Shown one piece after another: positions 7,705-17,259 of a stretch of 52,618 nucleotides of DNA. Within the stretch, counting starts at the first letter, position 1, and each line of letters begins with the position of its first letter. This stretch comes from Colwellia chukchiensis (GTDB lineage Bacteria; Pseudomonadota; Gammaproteobacteria; Enterobacterales; Alteromonadaceae): the NCBI RefSeq assembly GCF_002104455.1, contig NZ_NBOC01000022.1, positions 1 to 52,618 on the forward strand, read 5' to 3'. The notes beneath the pieces were generated by a model. The model had not been told where the DNA came from, did not search any database, and saw only the letters and a program-made list of their open reading frames with translations. The translations under genes and the position numbers were made by a program.

Positions 7705-7971
7705 CTACGTTATTATTAACTTATTTGCAACAATGGCTCGTCGCTTCAACCCTTTATGTTCACAATAGTCAGTTAATACATCGCTATGACCTACAGCACC
7801 ATGAAAGAGCTTTCTAAAATCTTTACTTAACGTTAACCAGTTTTCAGGCATTATATTTAACCTTGTTAGCAGTGCTGGTTGGTGTTTATCAATATACCCT
7901 GTTTTGTCTTCTCGAATACAGCGCCCTGTTAGCTCAATTAGTTCAAGATAGTCTTTAAGCTCAAACGGTAA
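7705..7971 (-). pseudogene. RAYT transposase, 3' fragment (duplicate)
   Basis: Bases 7734-7971 repeat 8229-8466, the 3' end of the adjacent RAYT gene, in the same orientation with an offset of exactly 495 bases. I see only a few mismatches (for example agatag versus aggtag). The reading frame stays open through the repeat and then reaches a different C-terminal tail and a TAG at 7705-7707. Because the tail differs, this looks like the remnant of a second, closely related RAYT copy rather than a simple tandem duplication. It lacks the catalytic HxH part. Confidence 0.85.
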
Positions 7972-7980
7972 AATTAATTA

Positions 7981-9247
7981 GGACACTCGCTTATAAATTA
8001 CCTACAACAAAGCCAGCATGCAAGCTAATAAACAGCTTAAAATAAACTCAATGATTAAGAATATCGTCTTTATTTAAAAAAACTTTACCAAAGTTACAGT
8101 CAAAATAGAAAAACACTGTTTTCTAGGCAGAACTACTACATCAGGCTTGATGTGTTGGTGGGACTTGAGTGGTTGTACTACAAATTTTGCTTAATACTAT
8201 GCTAACAATTTAGTACAACGGTTAACATTGGCTCGTCGCTTCAACCCTTTATGTTCACAATAGTCAGTTAATACATCGCTATGACCTACAGCACCATGAA
8301 AGAGCTTTCTAAAATCTTTACTTAACGTTAACCAGTTTTCAGGCATTATATTTAACCTTGTTAGCAGTGCTGGTTGGTGTTTATCAATATACCCTGTTTT
8401 GTCTTCTCGAATACAGCGCCCTGTTAGCTCAATTAGTTCAAGGTAGTCTTTGAGCTCAAACGGTAAGCCCTTGGGCATCGATTGGCGTGGGTTGCCAATA
8501 AAAGGCAACAACAATTTTGGTTGTTGAGCTTTTTTAGCTGATATTACGCGTTGTTTTACACTGGTATTCTCTGAGCTTTCTGGTGTTGTGGCTACATTGG
8601 CTCTAACGGGGTTTAAATCAACATAGGCCATACAAGCAGCAAGGGCGGCTTCATCTAATAACGCTTGAGATTTAAAACGTCCTTCCCAAAAATGCCCTGT
8701 ACAGTTATCTTCTTGGTTGGCTTTTGTAGCAATACTTTGGTTGAGTAGGCGCATAAACCAGCTGATATCCATTAAACGGTTGCGATATACCTCAACTGTT
8801 TCAAGCAATGAGGTCATTAAGTAGTCGGGAATTTCATCACCGCAACAATATTGCTGTGTGAGTAATGTGCCTTTGAATAATTGATGCCAGCGTTCAAGCA
8901 CTTCTTTACTTGACCAACCTTTAGCGGTGTCTTCGTCAATAAATAATACGGTATGGGTGTGGTTACTCATCACAGCGTAAGCGCATACATCAATAGCAAA
9001 CACTTGAGTTAGGCTAAGTAGTTTTTCTTCTATCCAGCCTTTCCTGTGGTCAAAGTTCTGACCTGTATTTTTATCTTCACCACACAAAAAAGCACGGCGT
9101 ACACAACGAGAAATACAATGATAATAAGGGGTATCGACTAAACTAATTAACTGCTTTCTCGCTGTTGTCATAATAACATCCCTGAATTTTGATTAGATAT
9201 TAACCTTAGTTCAGCATTTTGTATTATTCAAATATAAGCGACTGTCC
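7981..9247 (-). mobile_element. RAYT/REP-type element with inverted terminal motifs
   Basis: The intact RAYT gene is bracketed by GGACACTCGCTTATAAAT at 7981-7998 and, in reverse, AAATATAAGCGACTGTCC at 9230-9247. The two match at 15 of 18 positions as an inverted pair. A related partial motif (ATAGCGACAG) occurs near 9354-9363. REP-associated transposases are usually flanked by the short palindromic sequences they act on, so I read this pair as element ends or flanking REP-like sites. The exact boundaries are inferred. Confidence 0.5.
8197..9171 (-). CDS. REP-associated tyrosine transposase (RAYT, Y1/IS200-like)
   Basis: This 324-residue protein belongs to the Y1 HUH single-strand transposase superfamily. 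The N-terminal YYHCISRCVRRAFLCG block matches the start of the fold. The metal-binding HxH motif is HTH at residues 71-73. The block GHFWEGRFKSQALLDEAAL followed by AYVDLNPVRAN is a hallmark of the RAYT group. Its length and extended C-terminal region also fit RAYTs rather than IS200/IS605 TnpA. RAYTs process REP palindromes and are usually single-copy and domesticated. It appears intact. An additional 3' fragment of a sister copy lies immediately downstream. Confidence 0.9.
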   Translation of the reverse strand: MTTARKQLISLVDTPYYHCISRCVRRAFLCGEDKNTGQNFDHRKGWIEEKLLSLTQVFAIDVCAYAVMSNHTHTVLFIDEDTAKGWSSKEVLERWHQLFKGTLLTQQYCCGDEIPDYLMTSLLETVEVYRNRLMDISWFMRLLNQSIATKANQEDNCTGHFWEGRFKSQALLDEAALAACMAYVDLNPVRANVATTPESSENTSVKQRVISAKKAQQPKLLLPFIGNPRQSMPKGLPFELKDYLELIELTGRCIREDKTGYIDKHQPALLTRLNIMPENWLTLSKDFRKLFHGAVGHSDVLTDYCEHKGLKRRANVNRCTKLLA

Positions 9248-9457
9248 TTGTTATTTCTTTGAACGAGCTAAAAGTTAACGCTCGATTTAATATGGTTAGC
9301 CTTGATGCGTTCCGCGCCAAGCATTTTCATAAGCAAAGAGAATAAATATTTAGATAGCGACAGTTAAATCAATTTATGTGTTATTTCTAGCTACTACTAA
9401 TTATCTCCATAAGTGATGAGCACTGGCCTGTTTAGGCTTAAATTCAGCGCTATCACC

Positions 9458-9931
9458 CTATTTTTCATACTGAATATCACATACATACCAAACTTTCTCG
9501 CCATTTGGCGTTTGCACCACCACTTCATCGTCTACTTCTTTTTGCAGGCAGGCACGCGCAATTGGCGAGTCGATTGACGAGTAATCGTTACGACCATAAA
9601 TTTCTTCTGGGCCAACAATGCGAAATTTAAGGGTTTCATTATCGTCGTTTTCTAGGCTGACCCAAGCGCCAAAAAACACTTTACCTTCTTGCTGCGGACC
9701 GTAATCGACAATTTTTAATTCTTCGAGTATTTTCCGTAAGTAACGTACTCGCCGGTCTATTTCGCGAAGCCGTTTTTTGTTGTATTGATAGTCTGCATTT
9801 TCACTACGATCACCTAAACTGGCAGCCCACGAAACTTTACGCGTGGTTTCGGGTCGCTCTTCACGCCAAAGTTTATTTAACTCTTGCTGCAACATTTCAT
9901 AGCCGGGTCGAGTAATTAGTTTTGTTTTCAT
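9458..9931 (-). CDS. greB: Transcription elongation factor GreB
   Basis: GreB inserts its coiled coil into the RNA polymerase secondary channel and stimulates cleavage of backtracked transcripts. The 157 residues match the family length. The N-terminal coiled coil (about 1-76) carries the tip sequence SLGDRSENADYQY with the catalytic acidic pair at Asp41 and Glu44. The C-terminal FKBP-like domain ends at WYVCDIQYEK. Basic residues along the coil favour GreB over GreA. It is the first core gene to the right of the accessory islet and appears to be transcribed alone. Confidence 0.96.
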   Translation of the reverse strand: MKTKLITRPGYEMLQQELNKLWREERPETTRKVSWAASLGDRSENADYQYNKKRLREIDRRVRYLRKILEELKIVDYGPQQEGKVFFGAWVSLENDDNETLKFRIVGPEEIYGRNDYSSIDSPIARACLQKEVDDEVVVQTPNGEKVWYVCDIQYEK

Positions 9932-10055
9932 CGTTATTCTGTGATCTTATTAGTCAAAAAAAGTTGTGCTAATGCCACTGGCTTACAACGCAATAATATA
10001 GCCAATTGTATTGCTATGCTAGCCGCGACGTTATTTGGGTTTATGGCCCTGAGAC

Positions 10056-10082
10056 AAAAATACCACGCCAAGGCATGGTATT
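10056..10082 (-). terminator. Rho-independent terminator of the OmpA-family lipoprotein
   Basis: A 10-bp stem with one G-U wobble (10059-10068 with 10073-10082, loop of 4) is followed on the minus strand by a T-run (A-run 10056-10060). It lies downstream of the lipoprotein gene at 10188 and ahead of greB. Confidence 0.75.
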
Positions 10083-10187
10083 GATAACATTAATCATACG
10101 GTAAAAGCGGCACTACATACGCATTACCTGTGCACTTGCAATAACGTACAGCTCTGGCTATTACCTTGTGCTAATAAAGCTCGCCAC

Positions 10188-10817
10188 TTACCCTTGCTTA
10201 GGAATAATTTGAATTTCAACACGGCGATTTAATGCTCGGCCATTGGCGGTGGCATTATCGGCAATGGGTCGTGATTTACCATAACCAACCGTTTGTAAAC
10301 GATTTGCTAAAATAGCTTGATTGGTTAAATATTGCTTAACACTGGCGGCGCGTTGTTCGGATAAATTTTGGTTAAACGCCACGCCACCTTGGCTATCCGT
10401 ATGGCCTTCAATGCTTAATAAGGTTTTTTCATACTTATTGAGCACGCGGGCAATATCGTCAAGCGTGGCATAAAAGCCCGAACTTATATAAGCTTGACCA
10501 GTAGCAAAAGTAATATTAGCCGGCATGATCAGGCGTAAATTATCACCTTCGCGCACCACGTCAATGCCAGAGCCAGATAGCTCCTGACGAAACTCTTGTT
10601 CTTGCTGATCCATATAATCACCAATCGCGGCACCGGCAATCGCACCAATGGCAGCACCCCAAACAGCGCGTTTATTTTTATGATTACTGGTTGATTTACC
10701 TAACACCGCACCCGCAACAGCACCTATGGCGGCACCTTTGCCTTTATTGGTACTAGCGCAACCGGTTAACACTATAGATGCAACAACTAAACTGATAATA
10801 GATTTTTTGAACCGCAT
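10188..10817 (-). CDS. OmpA-family lipoprotein with glycine zipper (YiaD-like)
   Basis: The protein has 209 residues. A lipoprotein signal ends in LTGC with Cys20 as the lipidated residue. A glycine-zipper segment (about 28-67, repeated GAxxGA) is followed by an OmpA C-terminal peptidoglycan-binding domain (about 95-207). That domain contains the GHTDSQGG and LSEQRA motifs, with Asp141 and Arg156 in the positions that bind diaminopimelate. The architecture is that of Escherichia coli YiaD. It should sit in the outer membrane facing the periplasm and tether to the cell wall. It is transcribed alone, with a terminator behind it. Confidence 0.9.
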   Translation of the reverse strand: MRFKKSIISLVVASIVLTGCASTNKGKGAAIGAVAGAVLGKSTSNHKNKRAVWGAAIGAIAGAAIGDYMDQQEQEFRQELSGSGIDVVREGDNLRLIMPANITFATGQAYISSGFYATLDDIARVLNKYEKTLLSIEGHTDSQGGVAFNQNLSEQRAASVKQYLTNQAILANRLQTVGYGKSRPIADNATANGRALNRRVEIQIIPKQG

Positions 10818-11170
10818 GACCTATGTCCTCAAAAGAAATAGCTTTATTTACATCATACCAAGGGAAAAATGAATGGTTGATGAACGAGAAGCGTGATTGT
10901 AGCAAGCAATCACGGCTTATTGTCAATTTTAATAGCAGTAAAAATTTCTCACCATAAATATCAATCGAGGCGTGATTACAACCGAATTTACTATGGCTGA
11001 TGCACTTGATAAGTGCTGGAAATAAGAGCCGTTAATAAATAATCAGTATGCTGTTAACGTCAGTTACTGAATATGTGTTGCGCTAACGGCAATAGAAATT
11101 AACAACATAGTACAGGAGTAATCGCGCATTTAGTGGCAGTCGCAGCGAACAAAGCCCAGCTTATTGGCCG
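10818..11170. other. Intergenic region, OmpA lipoprotein / M16 peptidase
   Basis: No gene was found. One hairpin (10892-10899 with 10907-10914) lacks a T-run. The promoter of the OmpA-family gene must lie near its right edge, but I see no convincing pair of boxes. Confidence 0.5.
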
Positions 11171-11201
11171 CGAAAACACCACTGCGTGAATGGTGTTTTC
11201 G
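11171..11201 (-). terminator. Terminator-like hairpin after the M16 peptidase
   Basis: A perfect 11-bp stem (11171-11181 with 11191-11201, loop of 9) lies 20 bases past the stop of the M16 gene. On the minus strand the 3' arm contains TTTT but no long T-run follows, so termination may be partial. Confidence 0.6.
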
Positions 11202-11221
11202 CTAGTTTATCAATTGTTTCG

Positions 11222-14110
11222 TTAGTTAAAGACTTCTTCAACCGCAAGCACTTTAACATTGTCGCTTGGCAGCTTAAGTTTATAGCTTTCAATAATTTTA
11301 TCGGTCGCTAATAACGCCGCTGGTTTTTCAGCGTTGTATTTTAACGGTGAAATTTGCTCGTTTAATAAGCGTTGTTTCATGTCCTCACCGTCACCAGAAA
11401 CAAAAACATAGTGCATGTTATCCGTTTGCAAGTTGTCTTTAATAACACGATTAACATCAGCTAAAGTCAATTTCGCTAATTGCCCACGCACATAACGAAC
11501 AAATTCGTCGGTTTGATAAAAGGCACTATCTAGCGCATAGCCTAATTGCTTGTCTTGGCTAGCGACTAGTTGCGGCGCATAATTAATTAAATAATTGCGG
11601 GTCGCTTGAAAGTCTTTTTCGCTCATGCCGTTTTTAATCAATTGCTCTAGCTCATACACTGCTGCTCGAGTGGCAAAATGGGCATCATTATTTGAGCGCA
11701 AGGGGCGTAACCATACTTGGAATATTTGGCTTGACCGCCCTAAGTTCGCATCAGGTTTAGTTTGAAACATACCACGGGGAAAATACTCAATGTAGGCATA
11801 ATCACCGTAGTTCATGCCGCGGTCTTGGCGTATTTGTTGATATAAATAACTATTTGAGCTTCTGTGTTCACCAAAGTAAGAGCGCACTAGCCACAAGGCG
11901 GGCCAGTCTTGATGATTGCGTATAGTGTCAATTGGAAAACCAAAAGACACCGCGGTTGATTGCGCGCTCTTTTCTACAATCGTGGCATGGCGACCTTGTA
12001 ATGTTGGCGCTTTGGCTATGCTTAAGCGTTTTTCATCGCCGCGTGGCAAGCGGGCTAAATCACTTAGCAACTGTGCTTTAACATCACTTGGCATAGCGCC
12101 CGTAATACCCAAATGCAATTTGGCTTGGGTGAATTGTGTGGCATAAAATTGTTTTACATCGGCAAGCGTAATCGCGTTTAAATCTGCAACCGCACCATGA
12201 TTATAGTGCTGATAAGCATGGCCTTGATAAAGTTGCTGATACAAAACCTCTTTACCTAATTCTTCGTCATTCGAAGACTTTAAGTCAGCATTAATACTAT
12301 CGATTAATTCTTTTTTCAATCGTTTAAAGTCATCTTCTCGCCAACCCGGATTTAATAATTGCTCGCTGATCAGCTGATACCACGACTTTGCATTATCTTG
12401 ATGAACGCGGCCGGTAAACGAGATCATTTCTTTATCAACTTGCGCAGAAAACTGCCCAGCAATCGGATATAAACCTTGTTGTATTGCTTGATAACTGCGA
12501 GTTTTTGAACCGCCTTTTGTCAACATACTGGCCGTAAGCGCCGCCAAGCCTTTTTTCCCAACAGGATCAGCCGCAGCGCCGGTATAAAACAAAAAGTTAA
12601 CGTCTATTAACGGTGAATTGCTGCTGTGGTCTAATAGGGTATAGTAGGGTTTATTGACAGCTTGTTGTTGCATTTTTAACTGCGTTACCGCAGCGTTTAA
12701 GCTCACTTCTTCACTAAAGCCAGTGATTTCATGTAATGCCGATAAGGTGGCTGTGGTGCGGTTTTCATCCACAAAATACTTATTTGCCACAGTCAAAATA
12801 TCTGCTGCGCTTACCTTGTCAAAGCTGTTATAAAGATAATTAATGGTTTCGGGATCACGGTTAAAATGCATATAGCTTGCTAATGTTGCTGCAATCGCCT
12901 CTGAAGAGTCTAAGCTATTAATAAAGCTATATTTTAAGTTTGATTTTAATTTATCAAGTTTTTCTACCGCCACTAAGCTGGTGCGTGCCTTAGCATAAGT
13001 TTGATTAATTGCGTCACGCACCGTCAGCAAGTCTTGCTCTTTATTTACTTTCACAAAAACATGGCGCAAGCCAACGTCTTTAGTGGCTGGGTTATAACTA
13101 AACATCTGACTAGCCAATTGTTTATCAACCACTAGCTCTTGATACAAGGCGGAATTTTTAGAAAAATAAAGTTCAGAGATCAAATCAAGAGCCGCGCGAT
13201 CTTTTTTCGTCGGTTGCCAATCAGTCCCTTTATATGACACCAATAGCCAATGCCCCGGCATACCAGCAAATTGTTCGTGTACATATTTGGCGGTTTGCTG
13301 TTTTGGCTCTGGCGCTATCTGATTAACAAAATCACCACGTTGCCAATCGCCCCAATGTTGCTCTACCAAAGCTAAGGTTTGCGTAGGGTCAACGTCACCA
13401 ACAATAATTAAAGAAACATACTCGGGTTTATAAAACTGTTGAAAGAATTTTTCACCATAAGCTAATTGCTCAGGCATGGCTTCTACGTCTTCAAAAAAGC
13501 CCATGGTGGTGTGCTTATAAGTATGACTTTCAAACGCCTCATTACGCACCGCTGCTAACAGCTTTCGTATTGGGTTGGCATTATTTTTTAAATACTCGCC
13601 TTTAACCGTCAGTGCTTCGGTTTTAAATTGCGCCGCAGTATAGGTTAAGTTTTTAAAGTGATCTGCTTGAATTTCTAAAACGCTTGCTAAGTGATCTTTT
13701 GAAAAGTCTAAATGGTAATTGGTATAGTCATTGGTGGTGTAGGCACCATTATCAACGCCAGCATTTTTAAATAAATCAGCATATACCGCTTGTGGGTATC
13801 GCGTTGAGCCTTTAAACATCATATGTTCAAAAAAGTGCGCAAAGCCGGTTTTACCCACTTGATCTTCATCTCGCGAGCCAACCGATACCGGAATTTGTAC
13901 CGACACTAAATCAGGGTAATCTGTTTTTACAATCAACACCCGTAAGCCGTTACTTAGCTCTTTAAAAAGATAATTTTGTTTAAATACTTTATTGTTATTG
14001 TCCCCAGTCGCGGCACTTTGCGCGCTTGACTCTTGTTGGGTTTGGGTAGCGATACACGCTGAGAGTGTCAAGCTGATCAGCGCTGTCGCAATTAAGTTTG
14101 CTATTTTCAT
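11222..14110 (-). CDS. M16 family zinc metallopeptidase, lipoprotein
   Basis: This 962-residue protein is a full-length two-half M16 peptidase. It starts with a lipoprotein signal (lipobox LSAC, Cys19). The inverted zinc motif HFFEH is at residues 92-96, with a downstream glutamate in EALTVKGEYLKN as the likely third ligand. The second half lacks HxxEH, as usual for the substrate-cradling half. Such proteins are membrane-anchored and degrade peptides in the periplasm; the real substrate is not known. The ATG at 14108-14110 is supported by AAAGGGAA upstream. It is transcribed alone and divergent from the SDR gene. Confidence 0.92.
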   Translation of the reverse strand: MKIANLIATALISLTLSACIATQTQQESSAQSAATGDNNNKVFKQNYLFKELSNGLRVLIVKTDYPDLVSVQIPVSVGSRDEDQVGKTGFAHFFEHMMFKGSTRYPQAVYADLFKNAGVDNGAYTTNDYTNYHLDFSKDHLASVLEIQADHFKNLTYTAAQFKTEALTVKGEYLKNNANPIRKLLAAVRNEAFESHTYKHTTMGFFEDVEAMPEQLAYGEKFFQQFYKPEYVSLIIVGDVDPTQTLALVEQHWGDWQRGDFVNQIAPEPKQQTAKYVHEQFAGMPGHWLLVSYKGTDWQPTKKDRAALDLISELYFSKNSALYQELVVDKQLASQMFSYNPATKDVGLRHVFVKVNKEQDLLTVRDAINQTYAKARTSLVAVEKLDKLKSNLKYSFINSLDSSEAIAATLASYMHFNRDPETINYLYNSFDKVSAADILTVANKYFVDENRTTATLSALHEITGFSEEVSLNAAVTQLKMQQQAVNKPYYTLLDHSSNSPLIDVNFLFYTGAAADPVGKKGLAALTASMLTKGGSKTRSYQAIQQGLYPIAGQFSAQVDKEMISFTGRVHQDNAKSWYQLISEQLLNPGWREDDFKRLKKELIDSINADLKSSNDEELGKEVLYQQLYQGHAYQHYNHGAVADLNAITLADVKQFYATQFTQAKLHLGITGAMPSDVKAQLLSDLARLPRGDEKRLSIAKAPTLQGRHATIVEKSAQSTAVSFGFPIDTIRNHQDWPALWLVRSYFGEHRSSNSYLYQQIRQDRGMNYGDYAYIEYFPRGMFQTKPDANLGRSSQIFQVWLRPLRSNNDAHFATRAAVYELEQLIKNGMSEKDFQATRNYLINYAPQLVASQDKQLGYALDSAFYQTDEFVRYVRGQLAKLTLADVNRVIKDNLQTDNMHYVFVSGDGEDMKQRLLNEQISPLKYNAEKPAALLATDKIIESYKLKLPSDNVKVLAVEEVFN

Positions 14111-14249
14111 GTTAGTTCCCTTTCATATAGTATCGCTATTCTATGAAATTATTACTCTTTATTCATCTATTTAACAAATTGTTTACATGCTAACCTGTAA
14201 TAAAATAACCACAAGTTACCGCACACGGTTACCCTATGAGGTATGGTTT

Positions 14250-15074
14250 ATGGGCATTCATAACTTTAACGGCAAAACTGTCATCATTACCGGCGCCTCA
14301 ACGGGTGTTGGGGCAGCCACTGCAAGGGCCTTTGCTCAACTCGGTGCACACCTAGTGTTAGTGGCGCGTGGCCAAGCTGGTTTAGATAAAATAACCGCCG
14401 AATTAAGCGCCATCACCCCTGTGATCAATGTGGCTATGGACATAGCCGATGCAAAAGCTAATGAGTTGCTGGTGCAAACAGCAATTGAGGCCTTTGGCCG
14501 CATTGATGTATTAATAAACAATGCCGGCTTTCATCAACGTGGTGATGTTGAGAAAAACCAAGCCAATGAGCTAGCGAAAATGGTTGATGTTAACCTTAGA
14601 GCACCGATCCAATTAAGCCGCTTAGTATTACCTCATGTACGCGCACTTGGTGCTGGCGCTATTGTCAATGTCGGCTCACTGGCCGGCAGAACGCCATTAC
14701 AAGGCGCGGCGACTTATGCGGCAACAAAAGCAGGTTTGCGAGCTTTTACTTACTCGCTAGCCGATGAATTAATGGCCAGCGAAATTAGTGTTGCACTGGT
14801 ATCGCCCGGACCGATTGATACCGGCTTTATTATGTCTGAACTTGAGCAAGTAGAAGACATTGTTTTCTCTCAGCCCATGAGCAGCGCTGAGCAAGTAGCC
14901 GAGGCAATAATTTGTTGCGCTCGTGGTGAGCAAATCGAAATTTCCTTACCCAGAGTCAGTGGTTGGTTAACTACGCTATCTTACCTATTTCCTCGGTTAC
15001 GCCGAGCGCTGCGACCCGCGTTATACCGAAAGGGGCGTAAAATGAAGGCACAATATCGCCAGCGCCAGAAATAA
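14250..15074 (+). CDS. Short-chain dehydrogenase/reductase
   Basis: With the ATG at 14250 (GAGG a few bases upstream) the protein has 274 residues; a longer frame from 14187 adds an unlikely N-terminal extension. It is a classical SDR. The cofactor motif TGASTGVG is at residues 14-21, and NNAG is at about 90-93. The catalytic Ser143, Tyr156 and Lys160 occur in VGSLAGRTPLQGAATYAATK. The basic C-terminus (RRALRPALYRKGRKMKAQYR) is unusual and may interact with membrane or nucleic acid. An NADP(H) reductase of unknown substrate is the safest call. Confidence 0.88.
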   Translation: MGIHNFNGKTVIITGASTGVGAATARAFAQLGAHLVLVARGQAGLDKITAELSAITPVINVAMDIADAKANELLVQTAIEAFGRIDVLINNAGFHQRGDVEKNQANELAKMVDVNLRAPIQLSRLVLPHVRALGAGAIVNVGSLAGRTPLQGAATYAATKAGLRAFTYSLADELMASEISVALVSPGPIDTGFIMSELEQVEDIVFSQPMSSAEQVAEAIICCARGEQIEISLPRVSGWLTTLSYLFPRLRRALRPALYRKGRKMKAQYRQRQK

Positions 15075-15138
15075 GCACGGACGATATTGTCAAGTCGCTG
15101 TAAAACACATCTCGAAAAATCAACATATCCTAGTAAAA

Positions 15139-16065
15139 TTAACCGTCAATACGACGGGTTAAAACTGGGGTTTGACAAACATCTAACACTTGCGGAGGCT
15201 GTTTAAAGAAAAACGCACTCTTGCGGGCTAAGCGCTCAGCTAACTTAGTGGCAAAAAGTGCACTATCGGTATTTTTAACCTGTAAATGAATTTGTTTTTC
15301 CGGCGCAACATCCGACATCATTTTCATTGAAACTATCGGGGTATGCTGCTGGCTGTCGACGGCTTTATCACCCTCAATCGCAGCGGTGCGGGTTAAGGCT
15401 TGCACATGTTGCATACCATAAATAACACGACCAAAAATACTCATAATACGATCTAAATATCGAGGTGCTTGCCCGATCGTAATATAAAAGTGACTTGAGC
15501 CAGAGTCCGCATCATTACCACGCGCCATAGCAACAACACCTGGGCAATGCGCTAACCACGCTTTTTGTTCACTGACATTGTGCGCAATGGCAAAACCATC
15601 TTTAAAGCCCGTTTGCTCAGCAAAAAGGTCGGGGCTTTGCACTAACGTAAACGACCAATCCTTGTCTGTTGCCCACTCACCTTCAAGCGCTAATAAAGGC
15701 ACTTGCCTGTCAACGCGGCTATTATATTCTGGGCCCGCTTGCGCCACAAAGCCATCAATCACCCGATAAAATTTGTTACCGTCATAATGTCCAGACTGAA
15801 TTAACCGGCTAAATTGCTGCACATGTTTAGGTGAAAACTGTGGCGCCAGTTCAATTACCACCTCACCATGGGGTAGCGTTAACAGCACCATATTCTCAAG
15901 TGCTACGGTGCGCCATTCGTCTTTTTTTTGCTTGGCGTTGTCTGCGGCAATTTTTGCCATCATTTGTGCTTGTACATTTTGCTCAGCATTAACCAATCCG
16001 CCATATGACAGGCTAAAAACACTGGTTAACACAATAGTTTTTAAAGACAGAGTTCTAAATTTCAT
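15139..16065 (-). CDS. Periplasmic peptidylprolyl isomerase, cyclophilin type
   Basis: The protein has 308 residues. A signal peptide (about 1-27, ending in NAEQ) points to the periplasm. The cyclophilin domain spans about residues 60-225 and contains the family sequences KFYRVIDGFVAQAG, GVVAMARGNDADSGSSHFYITIG and LDRIMSIFGRVIYGM. It should catalyse cis-trans isomerisation of X-Pro bonds during envelope protein folding. It is longer than PpiA (about 190 residues), with an N-terminal linker and a C-terminal extension of about 80 residues without a known domain. It is monocistronic as far as I can see. Confidence 0.9.
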   Translation of the reverse strand: MKFRTLSLKTIVLTSVFSLSYGGLVNAEQNVQAQMMAKIAADNAKQKKDEWRTVALENMVLLTLPHGEVVIELAPQFSPKHVQQFSRLIQSGHYDGNKFYRVIDGFVAQAGPEYNSRVDRQVPLLALEGEWATDKDWSFTLVQSPDLFAEQTGFKDGFAIAHNVSEQKAWLAHCPGVVAMARGNDADSGSSHFYITIGQAPRYLDRIMSIFGRVIYGMQHVQALTRTAAIEGDKAVDSQQHTPIVSMKMMSDVAPEKQIHLQVKNTDSALFATKLAERLARKSAFFFKQPPQVLDVCQTPVLTRRIDG

Positions 16066-16246
16066 GGTATCCCTTTATTATTATCGCTTTACGCACCAGT
16101 TTATAACAATATAACTCAATAGTTGCTTAAATTTATCAGCGACAACAGCGCCGGCAAAATGAATGATTGGCGTCGCTCTAAGCAATTGTTACCATAACGA
16201 ATATCACACTAAAAATCACGGTTCTTATTTTATAGTTGGAGTTTTT

Positions 16247-16957
16247 GTGAATAAGAGTTTTCTCACGAATTTCTTGGCACTTAGCGCTATTATTATTGGC
16301 TACCTAAGTGATAATAATATTATTTTTACGGTTGGCTTATTTGCGCTTTCAGGCGCAATAACTAATTGGTTGGCTATTCATATGCTATTTGAGCGCGTAC
16401 CTTTTTTGTATGGCTCGGGTGTTATTCCTGCGCGTTTTGAAGATTTCAAAGTCGCGATTCGGGCACTCATGATGGAGCAATTTTTTACCGAAGCAAACAT
16501 TGACCGTTTTCTCAAGGGTAATGATAACGCTGCAACCACCATCGACCTGACACCTGTGATCAACAAAATCGATTTATCGCCCGCATTTGACAACTTAGTC
16601 AGCGTTGTTGAGCAGTCATCATTTGGCAGTATGTTAGCCATGATGGGGGGTAGCGAGGCACTGCAACCCATGCGTGAACCTTTTATCGAGAAAATGCGCG
16701 CCTCGGTCATCGAAATTAGCGAAAGCGATGAGTTTAATACCATGTTGCGTGAAGAGTTAGAGCAACCCAATATTATGGCTAGCATGCGTGAAAAAGTCAG
16801 TGACATTATCACCCAACGCCTGAATGAGCTAACGCCACAAATTGTCAAAGAAATCGTGCAAAAAATGATTCAAGAACATTTGGGTTGGTTAGTGGTTTGG
16901 GGCGGATTTTTTGGCGCAATTATTGGCTTTGTTGCCGCAATTTCAAACACACTATAA
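16247..16957 (+). CDS. DUF445 family membrane protein
   Basis: I place the start at the GTG at 16247, preceded by TTGGAG, giving 236 residues; an upstream ATG at 16163 lacks such a site. The N-terminus has two hydrophobic helices with the GALFALSGAITNWLAIHMLFER-type block that is characteristic of DUF445. A long amphipathic and probably coiled middle follows, and a C-terminal helix (WGGFFGAIIGFVAAI) ends the protein. It is an inner-membrane protein of unknown function. It stands alone between the cyclophilin and the aminotransferase. Confidence 0.85.
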   Translation: MNKSFLTNFLALSAIIIGYLSDNNIIFTVGLFALSGAITNWLAIHMLFERVPFLYGSGVIPARFEDFKVAIRALMMEQFFTEANIDRFLKGNDNAATTIDLTPVINKIDLSPAFDNLVSVVEQSSFGSMLAMMGGSEALQPMREPFIEKMRASVIEISESDEFNTMLREELEQPNIMASMREKVSDIITQRLNELTPQIVKEIVQKMIQEHLGWLVVWGGFFGAIIGFVAAISNTL

Positions 16958-17259
16958 GCTCAGTTTATTTGAAAGTTATGCTATTTTATTAGTAAACCTT
17001 AGCCAGCGTAATGCTGAGCTTAACACTGGCTAAGTTCACACTTACCGCATATTTTTACCCCGTATTTAAAAAATCTGCCGAACTGGGCAACCAGTGTGGC
17101 TTTGTCGAAGCAAATACGCCATATTTTTTTACTTTTTATGCTTTAATTTTAGCCTGATAGCCGTTATGCTTGGCCTTTAATCACAGGGATTAATGCGCTG
17201 GCATCACTCGCGTTGTTCGAGCATGAAAAATTCCTCTCTTGGTAAAAGGTACCCCCATA
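16958..17259. other. Intergenic region before the aminotransferase
   Basis: No gene was found. A 9-bp inverted repeat (16998-17006 with 17026-17034) has a 19-base loop and no T-run. The promoter of the aminotransferase must lie here, but I see no convincing boxes. Confidence 0.5.
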
